Below are positions 1 through 9,277 of a DNA stretch of 64,000 nt, one piece after another (positions within the stretch are counted from its first letter, which is position 1; every line of letters starts with the position of its first letter). Location of the stretch: assembly GCF_013267595.1 (NCBI RefSeq), contig NZ_CP054010.1, positions 1-64,000 of the forward strand. Direction: 5' to 3'. The notes under the pieces were generated by a model. That model searched no databases and had not been told where the DNA came from. It was given only the letters and a program-made list of their open reading frames with translations. Origin of the DNA: Prevotella melaninogenica. GTDB taxonomy: Bacteria > Bacteroidota > Bacteroidia > Bacteroidales > Bacteroidaceae. The position numbers and the translations under genes are program-made.

Positions 1-366
1 ACGCTGCATAGAGTTAGCATAGACATTTACTTCGTCAATTGTTGGAACATAATTGTCCTTAAACAATCCCGTTTCGATAGTCCATTTGCGGAAGAACTGT
101 CCCATCTCGGTTTCAAGTACACCACCTCTGAGTGTCAGTTCGCTGGCAGCAGATGACCAATTTGTCCACTCGTGTGGAGTCATCTTACTCAGTGCAGAAC
201 CATTGGTTGATAGTGGTGAGCGGATGTTATGACGAGAGAGAATAACTACTTCCTTTAGTTTGTATTTTCCTTTGAACGCCTCAGAACGCTGAAGCTGTGC
301 CTGTGCTAATGCTGGACAAATGATTGTCAGTATTAAAAGGAGTAAGAGTGAATTAAGTTTTCTCAT
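1..366 (-). CDS. Histidine-type phosphatase (branch 2), N-terminal part
   Basis: The reading frame starts at ATG 366 and is open to the window edge, so only about 122 residues are seen. The first 22 residues form a signal peptide (MRKLNSLLLLL then ending ALAQ), so the product is exported. At about residues 44-50 the string SRHNIRSPL fits the RHxxRxP catalytic motif of branch-2 histidine phosphatases (acid phosphatase/phytase/MINPP-like); the His would be the phosphorylated residue. It lies downstream of a porin and a PAP2 acid phosphatase on the same strand, which suggests release of phosphate from organic esters. The exact substrate cannot be told from this part. Confidence 0.82.
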   Translation of the reverse strand, partial: MRKLNSLLLLLILTIICPALAQAQLQRSEAFKGKYKLKEVVILSRHNIRSPLSTNGSALSKMTPHEWTNWSSAASELTLRGGVLETEMGQFFRKWTIETGLFKDNYVPTIDEVNVYANSMQR

Positions 367-384
367 TGTAGTAGGAGGGGATTA

Positions 385-545
385 GTTTATAATTTATAAT
401 TTATAATTCACAATTCATAATTATGATTACTTCAGATGCTTATGATAAGGGTATTATCATTAACTATAGATAAATCACCTATCTTTATAGCAAACAATGG
501 TAATCATAATTATGAATTGTGAATTATGAATTTTGAATTATATAT
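385..545. repeat. Long AT-rich inverted repeat
   Basis: Positions 407-430 and 500-523 are a perfect 24-bp inverted repeat (arm begins TTCACAATTCATAATTATG) separated by 69 bp. The outer flanks continue as an imperfect match, so the arms may reach 40 bp or more. It lies between the porin stop and the phosphatase start. It could be a terminator or attenuator, or a MITE-like remnant. Confidence 0.7.
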
Positions 546-560
546 GAATTGTGAATTCGT

Positions 561-1721
561 TTAGAATTTAATCTGCAAACGTGTCTCAAGAATAGAGAAT
601 GTGTTGTTGTTGAATGCAGCGTTATCTGTTGCGCGAGTGATAGAACCACGAACACGCCAAATCATATACTTATTAAGGTAGTAGTTGAAGGTCAATGACC
701 AATCGTTTACCTTACCACCAAAGACATTAGCATCCTTATCAGTCAAGGTAGAGTAGTTGTAAGCTGCAACAAGCTCCAAAGAACCTGGGTCTGGAGTAGC
801 AATACCTGCATCAGCCTTGGTATAAGTATAGCCTTGACCATTGAGGAGGTAGCGTACATTGCTATATGCACCCCATGCGTTATAGTTTGGCATAGCGTTG
901 TCGCGCTTGATACCTACGTAGAAGTACTGTGCCTCGAAACCGAAGTTGCCAATAGCAAAGTTCATTTCTGGAGAGAACTTCCACAGTGCTTTAGCGTCTG
1001 AGATTTTAGCCTCCTGTGCAGCAACATTTGCTATACGTGTTGGGAATGGAGCCTTCAACGTGTAAGACTTATGGCTGATGGTTGCATCCTTGTTGTAACG
1101 TGGAGACTCATATGCACCACTGATACCGATGTGGAAAATCTTACCACGCTCAGTCAATGGGCGCCATACCAATCGTGTCATTGCACCCCATGCCTCGTTG
1201 CCGAGCTTGTCGGTTGTCATCTTCATCGCGTCATTCTCAGCAAATACTGATGCAGTAGCATGGAACTTCTCGCCAGCATGAACATACATCGCACCAATCA
1301 GACGGCTGTTGAAGAATGCCTGGTTAGCCAATGGCTCTTCCATTGAAATCTTGAAACTTGATGATGTACCACTCTGTAAACCAAACTGGTGTACGAAGTA
1401 ACCCATACGAATCAAGTTCTCTTTGTTGAAATTATAATCGAGACTAATGTCTTTTAATGAAAGACTTTGACGTGCATAACCAACGTCAACCTTTGCTTTC
1501 CACTTACCGTATGTGGCACTTACGCCCATACGTACGTCTGGAATAGCAACACCATCATTGAGCTGGTTATCAAGTGTCTCATCTGTTGAGTGCATAACAC
1601 CTGCATCCATAAGGATACGACCTGTTGGTTTTACTACCAACTTTGGTTCTGCTTCTTCCTGAGCAAAGGCACTTGCACAAGTCATCAATGCACAGGTAGC
1701 AATAAGGATAATTCTTTTCAT
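561..1721 (-). CDS. Outer-membrane porin, OprO/OprP-like
   Basis: 386 aa with a cleavable signal peptide (MKRIILIATCALMTCASAFA). The body shows alternating aromatic strands and ends in ETRLQIKF, with the C-terminal Phe usual for outer-membrane beta-barrels. The start GRILMDAGVMHS and the overall layout match the phosphate-selective porin O/P group in Bacteroidota, a family call made by eye. It would let phosphate or small anions cross the outer membrane. The gene sits between a PAP2 acid phosphatase and a histidine phosphatase on one strand, which supports a role in phosphate uptake. Substrate selectivity is inferred from this context only. Confidence 0.7.
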   Translation of the reverse strand: MKRIILIATCALMTCASAFAQEEAEPKLVVKPTGRILMDAGVMHSTDETLDNQLNDGVAIPDVRMGVSATYGKWKAKVDVGYARQSLSLKDISLDYNFNKENLIRMGYFVHQFGLQSGTSSSFKISMEEPLANQAFFNSRLIGAMYVHAGEKFHATASVFAENDAMKMTTDKLGNEAWGAMTRLVWRPLTERGKIFHIGISGAYESPRYNKDATISHKSYTLKAPFPTRIANVAAQEAKISDAKALWKFSPEMNFAIGNFGFEAQYFYVGIKRDNAMPNYNAWGAYSNVRYLLNGQGYTYTKADAGIATPDPGSLELVAAYNYSTLTDKDANVFGGKVNDWSLTFNYYLNKYMIWRVRGSITRATDNAAFNNNTFSILETRLQIKF

Positions 1722-1796
1722 AAAGGTATTTTTATTATCAATCTTCTATAAATTAGGTTTTTAACTAAGAGTTAGAGCTATAAGAAAGAGTCAAAG

Positions 1797-1849
1797 AGGA
1801 GTTAAGCCATCAACTAAAAAGTTAATGTAAACCTACTGGCTTAACTCCT
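1797..1849. terminator. Hairpin after the acid phosphatase
   Basis: AGGAGTTAAGCCA (1797-1809) and TGGCTTAACTCCT (1837-1849) form a perfect 13-bp stem with a 27-nt loop, about 25 bp downstream of the PAP2 gene stop. There is no clear U-tract, so it may slow or attenuate transcription into the porin rather than end it. Confidence 0.5.
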
Positions 1850-1873
1850 ATGACACCTTATATATCGTAAGAC

Positions 1874-2665
1874 TTAGTTTGCAGTCTTAAATGTGCTCTT
1901 AGCAATCTTGCCTTCCTTCTTCAGCTTAGCAAACTCTTTCTTTGCCTTTGCCAACTGCTCCTGGAAAGCTGGTTCTGCATGGAGACGTGCTACAACGGCT
2001 GCACTAATGACACGGGCAGCATCTACATCGCTCTGCCAGTGGTAACCACAGATTACACGGCTCTGCCCCATTTGATAGCCACGCTCAAGGATTTCATTCT
2101 GACGATCAACGTTAATCTCTGACAGAACAAGAGCGGTAGCCCAGCCGATTGCAGTGTGACCTGATGGATAAGAACCATTAGTTGACAACTCTTGCTGCTG
2201 CTCTGGGTTACAAGTCATCTCGTTATAGAAAGCAAATGGGCGAACACGCATGTAGTGATCCTTAGCGCTACGTGTAGCCAAATCACCTGCATCTTCACGC
2301 ATATTCAAAACAAGTTTATAAATCTCTGGAGTTGTCTCCTTGCTAATCTTAATACCGAAAGCCTCAGAGAAAGCGTTTGGAACACCGTCACCACCTACAC
2401 GTGCATCAGCTGCTGCCTGATCACCACGAGGAGTATTGCGCTGCATCTTACCCCATTGGTACTGCGCTTCGTCATAAAGGAACTGAATACTACCTGGCTG
2501 TGGAGGTGCTGGAAGAAGTTCAAGTGAACTTGCTTGCTGTCCATCCTGAAGATAATAGAGGTCTGGTTGTGTACGTACGTCTTTAATCTTCTTTGCCGCT
2601 GTCTGTGCGAAAGTGGTTACTGAGAACATTGCCAGCAAACCAACAACTAAGGTCTTCTTTGTCAT
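1874..2665 (-). CDS. phoN: PAP2-family class A acid phosphatase
   Basis: 263 aa with a signal peptide ([20 protein letters not shown]). The three PAP2/class A acid phosphatase motifs are present in order: KDHYMRVRP (KxxxxxxRP), [12 protein letters not shown] (PSGH, with the general-acid His) and [12 protein letters not shown] (SRxxxxxxHxxxD, with the nucleophile His). Class A enzymes are periplasmic non-specific phosphomonoesterases. Downstream on the same strand are an OprP-like porin and a histidine phosphatase. The symbol is by family analogy with enterobacterial PhoN. Confidence 0.85.
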   Translation of the reverse strand: MTKKTLVVGLLAMFSVTTFAQTAAKKIKDVRTQPDLYYLQDGQQASSLELLPAPPQPGSIQFLYDEAQYQWGKMQRNTPRGDQAAADARVGGDGVPNAFSEAFGIKISKETTPEIYKLVLNMREDAGDLATRSAKDHYMRVRPFAFYNEMTCNPEQQQELSTNGSYPSGHTAIGWATALVLSEINVDRQNEILERGYQMGQSRVICGYHWQSDVDAARVISAAVVARLHAEPAFQEQLAKAKKEFAKLKKEGKIAKSTFKTAN

Positions 2666-2726
2666 TTTGGTAGAGCTTTAAATTTATAAAATGGTTTAAT
2701 TAAAATACAATAGTAATATGTTGCTA

Positions 2727-2734
2727 CAAAGGTA
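2727..2734 (-). promoter_or_regulatory. -7 box for the acid phosphatase
   Basis: The complement reads TACCTTTG, matching the Bacteroidota -7 consensus TAnnTTTG, about 60 bp before the PAP2 start codon. No clear -33 box at the usual 19-21 bp spacing. Confidence 0.55.
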
Positions 2735-2829
2735 GAAGAAATGTTATAAACAAAATAGTTGCATCTCGTTTTTTAGATAAAATAAACGAATGCAACTATT
2801 GTTAATATATTGATTATCAGTTGTTACTC

Positions 2830-5800
2830 TTATTCTGATAATTTTAAAATATAATAGACGATACTGGCTGGATTCTCGTTGTAATAGGCTGTGAGAATTA
2901 CCTTATTATCACCAATCTTGCTATGATAAAGACGACTGACGACAGGGTTCAAGTTGCCATAGATACCTAACATTCCTGGTAGGAGTGTGCGCTTTACTCG
3001 TGGCATTGCAAGGAGCAAAATCAAGACACGAACCTGCTGACTGTTGGCTGCGGTAAAGTGGAATATCTCTTTGCAGACTTCTTTATCTGTCATGGCAAAA
3101 CTCTTGAAGAACTCGTCTGACACCTCTGCTATTTGGTCAGTGATGTCACGTGTAGCAGAATCGATGTCAGCAAAGAGTTTTGAATTAAACTTCTTCATGC
3201 GTCTTTCCTCATTCTCTTGCACAACATTCTCGTGTACAGCAGTATAATCTTGCATCAGTTTTTGTAGTGTCTTCAGATGTTTTATTTGGTTGATACGATT
3301 ATCAATTGTCTGTAACAAGCGAAGGAGTACTATGCGGTCGCGGTTGTCAATGTCGTTTTCTATCGATTGCAATTCGTCCGACAGTGCCTTAGTCATTATC
3401 TCATAGCCTTCAAACTCTTTTAGTTGTTTGATACTATCAGATATATAGTTACGAATGATCTTCAAGCCATCCTGCGTGAAAATGTTCTCGTATTGATGCT
3501 TAACAGCAATGAAATCAGAATAAACTTCTGCCACAGGATGTTGTTTTGATTCATTAAGAATATGATGAAGACGCTCTTTCATTCCATCATTCAGTCCTTT
3601 TAGCACGAGTGTGTCTTGAGTAGAACGATGGAATTTATTGAGTCGTTCTTTAAGTTCTTGGATATGATTGAGCCATACTTCATTCCTTCGGCATTGTTCA
3701 ATGATAACCTCAATATTGTCCGTATTGCGTGCTTCTTCTGATTCATGCACCATAGTGTCACGTTCATAGACCTCAAATTGCTTGATTCGAGCTATTTGGT
3801 CATTCAGATATTTCACCATCTGAAGAGCTGTATCACGGTTTAGCCGGGCTATTCGTGCTGATAGTTTTGCAAAATGTTCGTTGTTATTACGCAGACTTTG
3901 TGAGCTGATATTAATGCTATCAATCTCATTATTAATACTATTGAGGGTATTACGCTCTACCTCTGTCAGCTTGTCTTTTAAGGATTCTAAAGCTTCCAGA
4001 CGTTGGTGTAGGTCGTCTTTGCTCATCTGAAGTTGGCGATAAGTTAATATCTGATGCCTACGATAGCTAATGAAGATAATACCGAGAATGCAGATCAGGG
4101 TAAAGAGAATGATACCAATAAGTTGTAAACTTGGCACTTTATTATCAAAGGTAATCCATTTAGCCACCTCTTCCTTTCCTGGAATTAACTGCAAAACACC
4201 GAGGTCGGAGCCTATATATAAGGTATTGTCAAGGATAACACCCGCCTGAGCATTGAAGTGGATGTCTGCAAAGTAACTACCACAATCAATCAGTCGTCCC
4301 TTTTTAATGATATATTTATGGATGCCTGTCTCTGGTATCGTATAGACAACACTATCATTGATACAGAACATTCTACAGCTCCCATCTGTCTGAATAGAGT
4401 CAGAACCTTGAATCTGTAGATGATGATTGGTGAGCAATAGGAGATGAGGATTCTGTTCACCATATGTCAGTAGACCATTGATAAATACTTTATCATGTGT
4501 TCCTGCAACTTGTTTTATCTGTCCATGCTTTCCAAAGAAGACACCATGGTTGAGTGTGGCAATATATATCCCTTCACCGTTTTTCACTTGATGAAAAGCT
4601 GTTATATATCTGTTATCCATTGCCTTTATCGTATCTGTCTTACCGTTTTGGGTATCAATGGATAATAGATAGTCTTGCACGCCAAGTAGTATCTTGCTTT
4701 GTCTCGGCAGAAATGCCATAGATGTGATGCGTGTCTTGGTTTGCGCCAGCAGTTGTGGACGTTTAAAGAGCTGATTAATCAGGTAATGATTACCAAGATT
4801 CAGTCTGAATAGCTGATTATTAGCATTATAGTAATAAATGTCCTCACCATTGGCATACATCTCCTTTGGCAACTCATCATTTTCAAAGTCGTATATCTTC
4901 GTTGCTATCTGTTCACCTGATTTCTGGCAGAATAGCTCATGTTGATTATTAACATAGATAAGGGATTTGTCAGAAAGACATGCAGTGACGACCGGAGGAT
5001 TAGCGTTAAAGAAGCCGAGATGGTGTGGAATACACCATACTGCATTCTTTGTCAGTAGCACAGAAAAGCCATTGCCATCGTCTGCAATGGATATCTGATG
5101 TGGATTGTCTGGAATATTGTTACGTAATGGAATGGTAACAAAACGCTTTAAGTTGTCTGATAACAGAATGCTGGATGAAGTAATAAAATAGTAAGTTGAA
5201 CTTGCTTTATAAAAGGATAGAACCGATTGAGGAAGCGAAAAGGTCTTACTATTAGCTCCATTGAAGCCTTCAATAGTCAGCTGATTATCAGATAGGATAT
5301 AAAGTTTGCCATCATAAATAGCAACACTACGTATATTCTCTCCTTTATGACGCAGTTCTGTCTTCTTTGTTTGGAGGTTTATGCTTATAATACCAGCTTG
5401 TGTTGCTGCAAAAAGCCACTTGTTTCCAACATGACAGAGATTATTTACTAAGAAAGGTTCATAATACTGACCTGTCTTTTCTTTATGAATAGGGTAAAGG
5501 GGCTTTAGTCCTTGCTGCTGTTGATTAAGCGGCATAGAGAAAAGTCCTTGAGAAGTGGCAACAAAGAGCGTACCGTCTGCTATATCAATATTATATGGAG
5601 AGTATCGGCTTCCTTTGCTTGGAATCTCAAAGGTAACCTTATGGACAAGCGTGTCGGCAGCTATGTTCCATAGCTGCAAACCGGCATTACGTGATGCGAT
5701 CCATATTTGGTCAGATTGGTTGGGGTCGCGTTCAATGTCATAGATGCGGTCAAGTCCAGTGTAAAAACGCTTTCTGTCTTGTCCGTTAACATGCCATATA

Positions 5801-6000
5801 ACACCCGTCTCACCGCCTATCCAGTATCCTTTTTTATCTATAGACAGTGTTGACAAGCGGTCATCATAGTGAAATTCCCGCTCAGATAACGACCGTGAAG
5901 TAGTTGTTTCCTTGCAGCTTGTGATGATAAATAATAGTATCAAGCAAAGGCAGCTACTAAGAAAATGTTTCTTTATCCCTATCCCAAGTTTAACACCCAC
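2830..6000 (-). CDS. Beta-propeller membrane sensor, 5' end disrupted by an IS
   Basis: About 1056 aa from a GTG at 6000. The N-terminus has a lipobox-like signal (LILLFIITSC), then about 600 residues of repeated beta-strand units typical of periplasmic propeller sensors (WIGGETGVIWHV, IWIASRNAGLQLW). One membrane helix lies at about residues 624-647, followed by a long cytoplasmic coiled coil and a C-terminal module of about 100 residues that I do not recognise. No histidine kinase or AraC domain is visible. The layout resembles an unorthodox one-component sensor. The first six codons as annotated come from the IS end. Removing the IS restores ATG at 8108 and an N-terminus MTTRYNIGIKKHF. Expression now depends on read-through from the IS or on the GTG. 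Confidence 0.7.
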   Translation of the reverse strand: MGVKLGIGIKKHFLSSCLCLILLFIITSCKETTTSRSLSEREFHYDDRLSTLSIDKKGYWIGGETGVIWHVNGQDRKRFYTGLDRIYDIERDPNQSDQIWIASRNAGLQLWNIAADTLVHKVTFEIPSKGSRYSPYNIDIADGTLFVATSQGLFSMPLNQQQQGLKPLYPIHKEKTGQYYEPFLVNNLCHVGNKWLFAATQAGIISINLQTKKTELRHKGENIRSVAIYDGKLYILSDNQLTIEGFNGANSKTFSLPQSVLSFYKASSTYYFITSSSILLSDNLKRFVTIPLRNNIPDNPHQISIADDGNGFSVLLTKNAVWCIPHHLGFFNANPPVVTACLSDKSLIYVNNQHELFCQKSGEQIATKIYDFENDELPKEMYANGEDIYYYNANNQLFRLNLGNHYLINQLFKRPQLLAQTKTRITSMAFLPRQSKILLGVQDYLLSIDTQNGKTDTIKAMDNRYITAFHQVKNGEGIYIATLNHGVFFGKHGQIKQVAGTHDKVFINGLLTYGEQNPHLLLLTNHHLQIQGSDSIQTDGSCRMFCINDSVVYTIPETGIHKYIIKKGRLIDCGSYFADIHFNAQAGVILDNTLYIGSDLGVLQLIPGKEEVAKWITFDNKVPSLQLIGIILFTLICILGIIFISYRRHQILTYRQLQMSKDDLHQRLEALESLKDKLTEVERNTLNSINNEIDSINISSQSLRNNNEHFAKLSARIARLNRDTALQMVKYLNDQIARIKQFEVYERDTMVHESEEARNTDNIEVIIEQCRRNEVWLNHIQELKERLNKFHRSTQDTLVLKGLNDGMKERLHHILNESKQHPVAEVYSDFIAVKHQYENIFTQDGLKIIRNYISDSIKQLKEFEGYEIMTKALSDELQSIENDIDNRDRIVLLRLLQTIDNRINQIKHLKTLQKLMQDYTAVHENVVQENEERRMKKFNSKLFADIDSATRDITDQIAEVSDEFFKSFAMTDKEVCKEIFHFTAANSQQVRVLILLLAMPRVKRTLLPGMLGIYGNLNPVVSRLYHSKIGDNKVILTAYYNENPASIVYYILKLSE

Positions 6001-8086
6001 TTTCGCCTAATTGTTACTGTCACCGTACTTTTCTCGTTTTTCTTATGGGCTCTGTGTCCTACAAATTTTATTCTTTTTGAATGGTAAGTGTTTTAAGTTC
6101 AACTTATCGTATATCTGTTTTGCTTGCTTCGAAGGACTACTACATTGGCGCATCTCGATGGTTTCACCTAATGGATTCTTCCCTTTTGTGGTGACGAGCT
6201 TTTGGGTACTCATACGTCGTACTATCTCGGTCCAGTAACAGGATTCTCCTTCTCGTTTTAATTGACAACGGATGGTGTTTACCACCCAGTAGGCTAATAA
6301 ACCGAAGAAGAGGTGTGCGTCGCTTCGCTCATCTTTCTGATGATAGATAGGACGGAGGTTGAGATCATTCTTTAGTTGTCTGTTCGTACATTCTATTTCA
6401 CGAATGAGATTGTAGTATTCCCATGTCACACGCTCAGAAAGTGTCCTGACATTGCTGCGGAGGAAATAGACTCCGTGACCAGATTCCATTGCCGAGAGGT
6501 CTTTTATCTCCCAGTCTACACGCAGCATCTCCTTGAGTATCTTCTCATTTTTTATGTAGCTTATCTGGTAGAATTTCGCTATAGAAGGGTACTTCTGTAT
6601 GGCACGTCCTGTACGTTCAACAACCTTTTCATAGGTTTTTGTTCCACCTTTCTTGGAGATTCCATCGTTTATCCTCTGCAGTTCCATCTCAAAACGCTCT
6701 TTCCAAACCCTGTTCATGGACGACTCTGTCATAGCTTTCGAAGGAGATGTTATTTCGAGATAATAATCCTCATCATCCTCTGTCTTAACCTCTTTCAGCG
6801 TTATCTTCTGCCGACGGGCATCCATTACCGTAACACTCTTGTTATCATCACTGAGCGTATAGTCTTTCATTTTCGTACGGGATACGCAGAGATAATTGTA
6901 ACCCTTTTTCTTTATTAGCTCCAAGTTCTCTTCCGTGGCAACACCTGCATCCATGACAACAAGCGTATCCTTGGTTCGTGATGGATTCCTCTTTGCCAGC
7001 GTATCAATCATATTGGGTAGAGACTTGGGATCTGCTGTATTACCCTCTAAGATAGAAGAATAACGTATAAAACCTTCTTGATTGATACATAATGCAAGTA
7101 CAAGTAGCTTACAGTCAGAGCGTTTTTCTTTTGAACGACCGAACTTGGCTTTATCGCTATTACGCTTACTACCCTCGAAATAGAAGTTGGTTAAGTCGAA
7201 GAGCATCAACTTGTTGTCTATATTAAAGATATCGTCAGTAACGCTGCACAGATGACGCTCTAACTGTTCCTTTAGTTCATACAACTTGTCAGTGATTTTA
7301 TACAGAGAATTGATCCCTGGTGTCCAGCCAGGAACTCCACTGTAAAGTTCGCCAGCAGCTGAGTTATCGCGCAAATAATAATAAGATGAACGTTCAGAGA
7401 CTGCATATACCGTGCGAACAATCAATGCTGACAAAGCCGTGTGTATCGCATTCTCCGTCCAGCCGTTTTTGCGCAGAAAACCCTCTAACTGCAGCTTGTC
7501 TATCGTCTGCTTGCAGAGCCACTCTGCACCAACATTCCTTGCGTCAGTATAGTTTGCCGTCTCGAGGTCAATGTAGTTCTCATATTTTCTCAGCGACTTC
7601 TGCTCTTCCTTATTAAACCGATCGATTCCACCTTCTTTCTCCATACGGCTCCACCATTCGTCAGCCTTTGCCTGTTCAATAGGAGTAAGTCCCTCAAGGC
7701 GTTCTTTGAAAAGCGAGGGTGTACTTCTGGTTTTGAAGCGTTCGGTAAGAGCGTATGCAATTTTTCGAACCTGTACAGCAGTAAGTGAAGGTTCAAAACC
7801 TATGTTCAACAGAATTAGCGAATGTACATGACCCTGCACGTCACGATATGACTCCTTGATGCGATAATAAGGAGCCATGTCGCCTGTGGCAGGGTTGAAT
7901 CGTGTCTGTACATTTGCGTGCATGAGTGCAAAGTAACAAAATATTTTTGATATGGCTGTGTCCTACAAATCAGATTTTACTCCTCGTTACAATACCCTAT
8001 ACTTGATTATCAATCATTTATCAAATTGATACTACACAAAACATCCCGAAAATTTATGAAAAATAATTTTGCCGGTTAAACTTGGG
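5983..8086 (-). mobile_element. IS1634-family insertion sequence, 2104 bp
   Basis: The ends are 12-bp perfect inverted repeats: CCCAAGTTTAAC at 5983-5994 and its complement at 8075-8086. CTAT flanks both sides (5979-5982 and 8087-8090), consistent with a 4-bp target duplication. It carries one transposase of the DDE type on the minus strand. Terminal C-rich ends fit IS1634-like elements, although that family usually makes 5-6 bp duplications. It is inserted seven codons into the propeller-sensor gene. A 15-bp direct repeat (CTGTGTCCTACAAAT at 6052-6066 and 7956-7970) flanks the transposase gene inside the element. Confidence 0.85.
6043..7923 (-). CDS. IS1634-family transposase
   Basis: 626 aa, of normal length for an IS1634/IS4-superfamily DDE transposase and apparently intact. 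Likely catalytic blocks are LMLFDLTNFYFEG (first Asp), DTLVVMDAGVATEENL (second Asp) and YYNLIREIECTNRQLKNDL (the Y-(2)-R-(3)-E signature of IS4-like enzymes), followed by HLFFGLLAYWVVNTIR. It catalyses cut-and-paste movement of the surrounding element. The start is ATG 7923 (MHANVQTRFNP). Its transcription runs toward the interrupted sensor gene, so read-through could express the remaining sensor. Confidence 0.93.
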   Translation of the reverse strand: MHANVQTRFNPATGDMAPYYRIKESYRDVQGHVHSLILLNIGFEPSLTAVQVRKIAYALTERFKTRSTPSLFKERLEGLTPIEQAKADEWWSRMEKEGGIDRFNKEEQKSLRKYENYIDLETANYTDARNVGAEWLCKQTIDKLQLEGFLRKNGWTENAIHTALSALIVRTVYAVSERSSYYYLRDNSAAGELYSGVPGWTPGINSLYKITDKLYELKEQLERHLCSVTDDIFNIDNKLMLFDLTNFYFEGSKRNSDKAKFGRSKEKRSDCKLLVLALCINQEGFIRYSSILEGNTADPKSLPNMIDTLAKRNPSRTKDTLVVMDAGVATEENLELIKKKGYNYLCVSRTKMKDYTLSDDNKSVTVMDARRQKITLKEVKTEDDEDYYLEITSPSKAMTESSMNRVWKERFEMELQRINDGISKKGGTKTYEKVVERTGRAIQKYPSIAKFYQISYIKNEKILKEMLRVDWEIKDLSAMESGHGVYFLRSNVRTLSERVTWEYYNLIREIECTNRQLKNDLNLRPIYHQKDERSDAHLFFGLLAYWVVNTIRCQLKREGESCYWTEIVRRMSTQKLVTTKGKNPLGETIEMRQCSSPSKQAKQIYDKLNLKHLPFKKNKICRTQSP

Positions 8087-8108
8087 CTATGTTATATCTT
8101 GTAGTCAT
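8087..8108 (-). pseudogene. Detached 5' end of the propeller-sensor gene
   Basis: These 22 bp encode ATG plus six codons (MTTRYNI) and end in ATAG, the duplicated target. Joined across the IS to position 5978 they run in frame into GIKKHFLSSC and the lipobox. This is the likely native start of the gene now annotated from 6000. Confidence 0.85.
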
Positions 8109-8126
8109 TAGATTCTACTTTGTCTG

Positions 8127-8134
8127 CAAAGATA
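8127..8134 (-). promoter_or_regulatory. Orphaned promoter of the interrupted sensor gene
   Basis: The complement reads TATCTTTG, a perfect TAnnTTTG -7 box, 18 bp before the native ATG at 8108. The IS now separates it from almost all of its gene. Confidence 0.65.
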
Positions 8135-8344
8135 ACGAAATACTCTGAGATAGTAACAGGATATCTTGTTTAGTTTGTGGAAAAGTTATGCTTCCGATGT
8201 GTTTCTCAGTGTGTTTTATCATAGAGTTTGCATGTTTAAAAATCTTTCGTGCTTTCGAAAGAGTTTTTATTAACGTCTTTTCGTGTCTTATAATGGGGAT
8301 AATGCCTCCTTCTCTTACCATCTTCAATCAACGTATTGATGCTC

Positions 8345-8410
8345 CGCACATGTCGTGTTGATGCTCCGCACATAATGTGCTAAGGGTAAACACCAATGGT
8401 GTTGAGGCTG
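8345..8410. repeat. 22-bp tandem palindromic array, copy 1 (3 units)
   Basis: Three 22-bp units start at 8345, 8367 and 8389, each with a GCAC/ACAC ... GTG palindromic core (for example CGCACATAATGTGC, AACACCAATGGTGTT). The 446-bp gap 8109-8554 otherwise holds only the sensor promoter and no convincing gene. Confidence 0.85.
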
Positions 8411-8554
8411 AATAGCCTTGTAATATCAACGATTGATTTGGATTAAAGCATTGTCATAAATGTATATTTTTCAGATGATTAAAGGCTGTGTTCTTCTTTG
8501 TATTTATATAAAAGAAAAGGGAATGTACTGTAACATCCCCTTTTTTATAATCGT

Positions 8555-9142
8555 TTATCTCTTATTGTTTTTCAAAATTCGCTGTGCACAGTCTGCTAAT
8601 ACAACTACGGCACCTGCTAAAATACATACGTCCTTGATGACAAGTCGACCTGCACCAGTTAGTAGCGGGAATCCATGTTCACCACTACCTAAGTCTGGAA
8701 CCCAAACTTCAGGTGTCGTGACAAGGAAGGATAGTGTTCCGAATGTCATGATAATGACCAATCCAGAGCCTACAAAACCAACCTTTGGGAACCAAATACC
8801 TAATAGTGTCAAGATGCCAAATGACATGATTGCAATACCCAAGCCGTGTGAGAAAGTATAAGTGTTGTTTGCCTCATGCCACTCATGCTTAACCTTATCA
8901 AACTCACCCTCTTTGAGTTTGTAGTCCTTATATTCAGGTGCATCTTTTGCATAGAAGAAGCTCATAAATGGACTGTTAGCAACGAAAGGTACAATACCCT
9001 CTGCCTCATAGTTCCAGAACTTCAAACCACCAATCCATACGAAGATGATAAAGATAGCTATACGTATCAAATGAATACCTGTACCCTTCAGCGATGCTGC
9101 GGTATTAAGAACGAAATCTAATAATAATTTTACTTTATTCAT
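8555..9142 (-). CDS. DUF417 (YkgB/RclC-like) inner-membrane protein
   Basis: 195 aa with four likely membrane helices. It opens with a helix ending GIHLIRIAIFIIFVWIGGLK and the family-like string KFWNYEAEGIVPFVANSPF, which matches the DUF417 family that includes E. coli RclC (reactive-chlorine resistance). It also has SHGLGIAIMSFGILTLLGI and a C-terminal helix before a basic tail. The gene stands alone with its own promoter and a leader of about 130 nt. A role in oxidant stress follows only from the family. No other rcl genes are nearby. Confidence 0.85.
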   Translation of the reverse strand: MNKVKLLLDFVLNTAASLKGTGIHLIRIAIFIIFVWIGGLKFWNYEAEGIVPFVANSPFMSFFYAKDAPEYKDYKLKEGEFDKVKHEWHEANNTYTFSHGLGIAIMSFGILTLLGIWFPKVGFVGSGLVIIMTFGTLSFLVTTPEVWVPDLGSGEHGFPLLTGAGRLVIKDVCILAGAVVVLADCAQRILKNNKR

Positions 9143-9277
9143 AATCTGTTTTTTTATTGAATTTTATCTCTTGAATTTATACTTTGTGCTTGTGGAATTA
9201 TCCTGCAATTTATAGATTAAGTTTAGTCTTACCCTATTTCTTTAATCTATTTTATCCCTATTATTTGGATTTGTCGG

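Noticed and set aside
6052..7970. The CTGTGTCCTACAAAT copies as the IS ends
   Set aside because: They are direct, not inverted, and the transposase reading frame runs past the left copy; the true inverted ends are at 5983 and 8086.
8115..8327. 70-aa open frame on the minus strand upstream of the IS
   Set aside because: It overlaps the promoter of the interrupted sensor gene, has no family resemblance, and ends before the native start codon.
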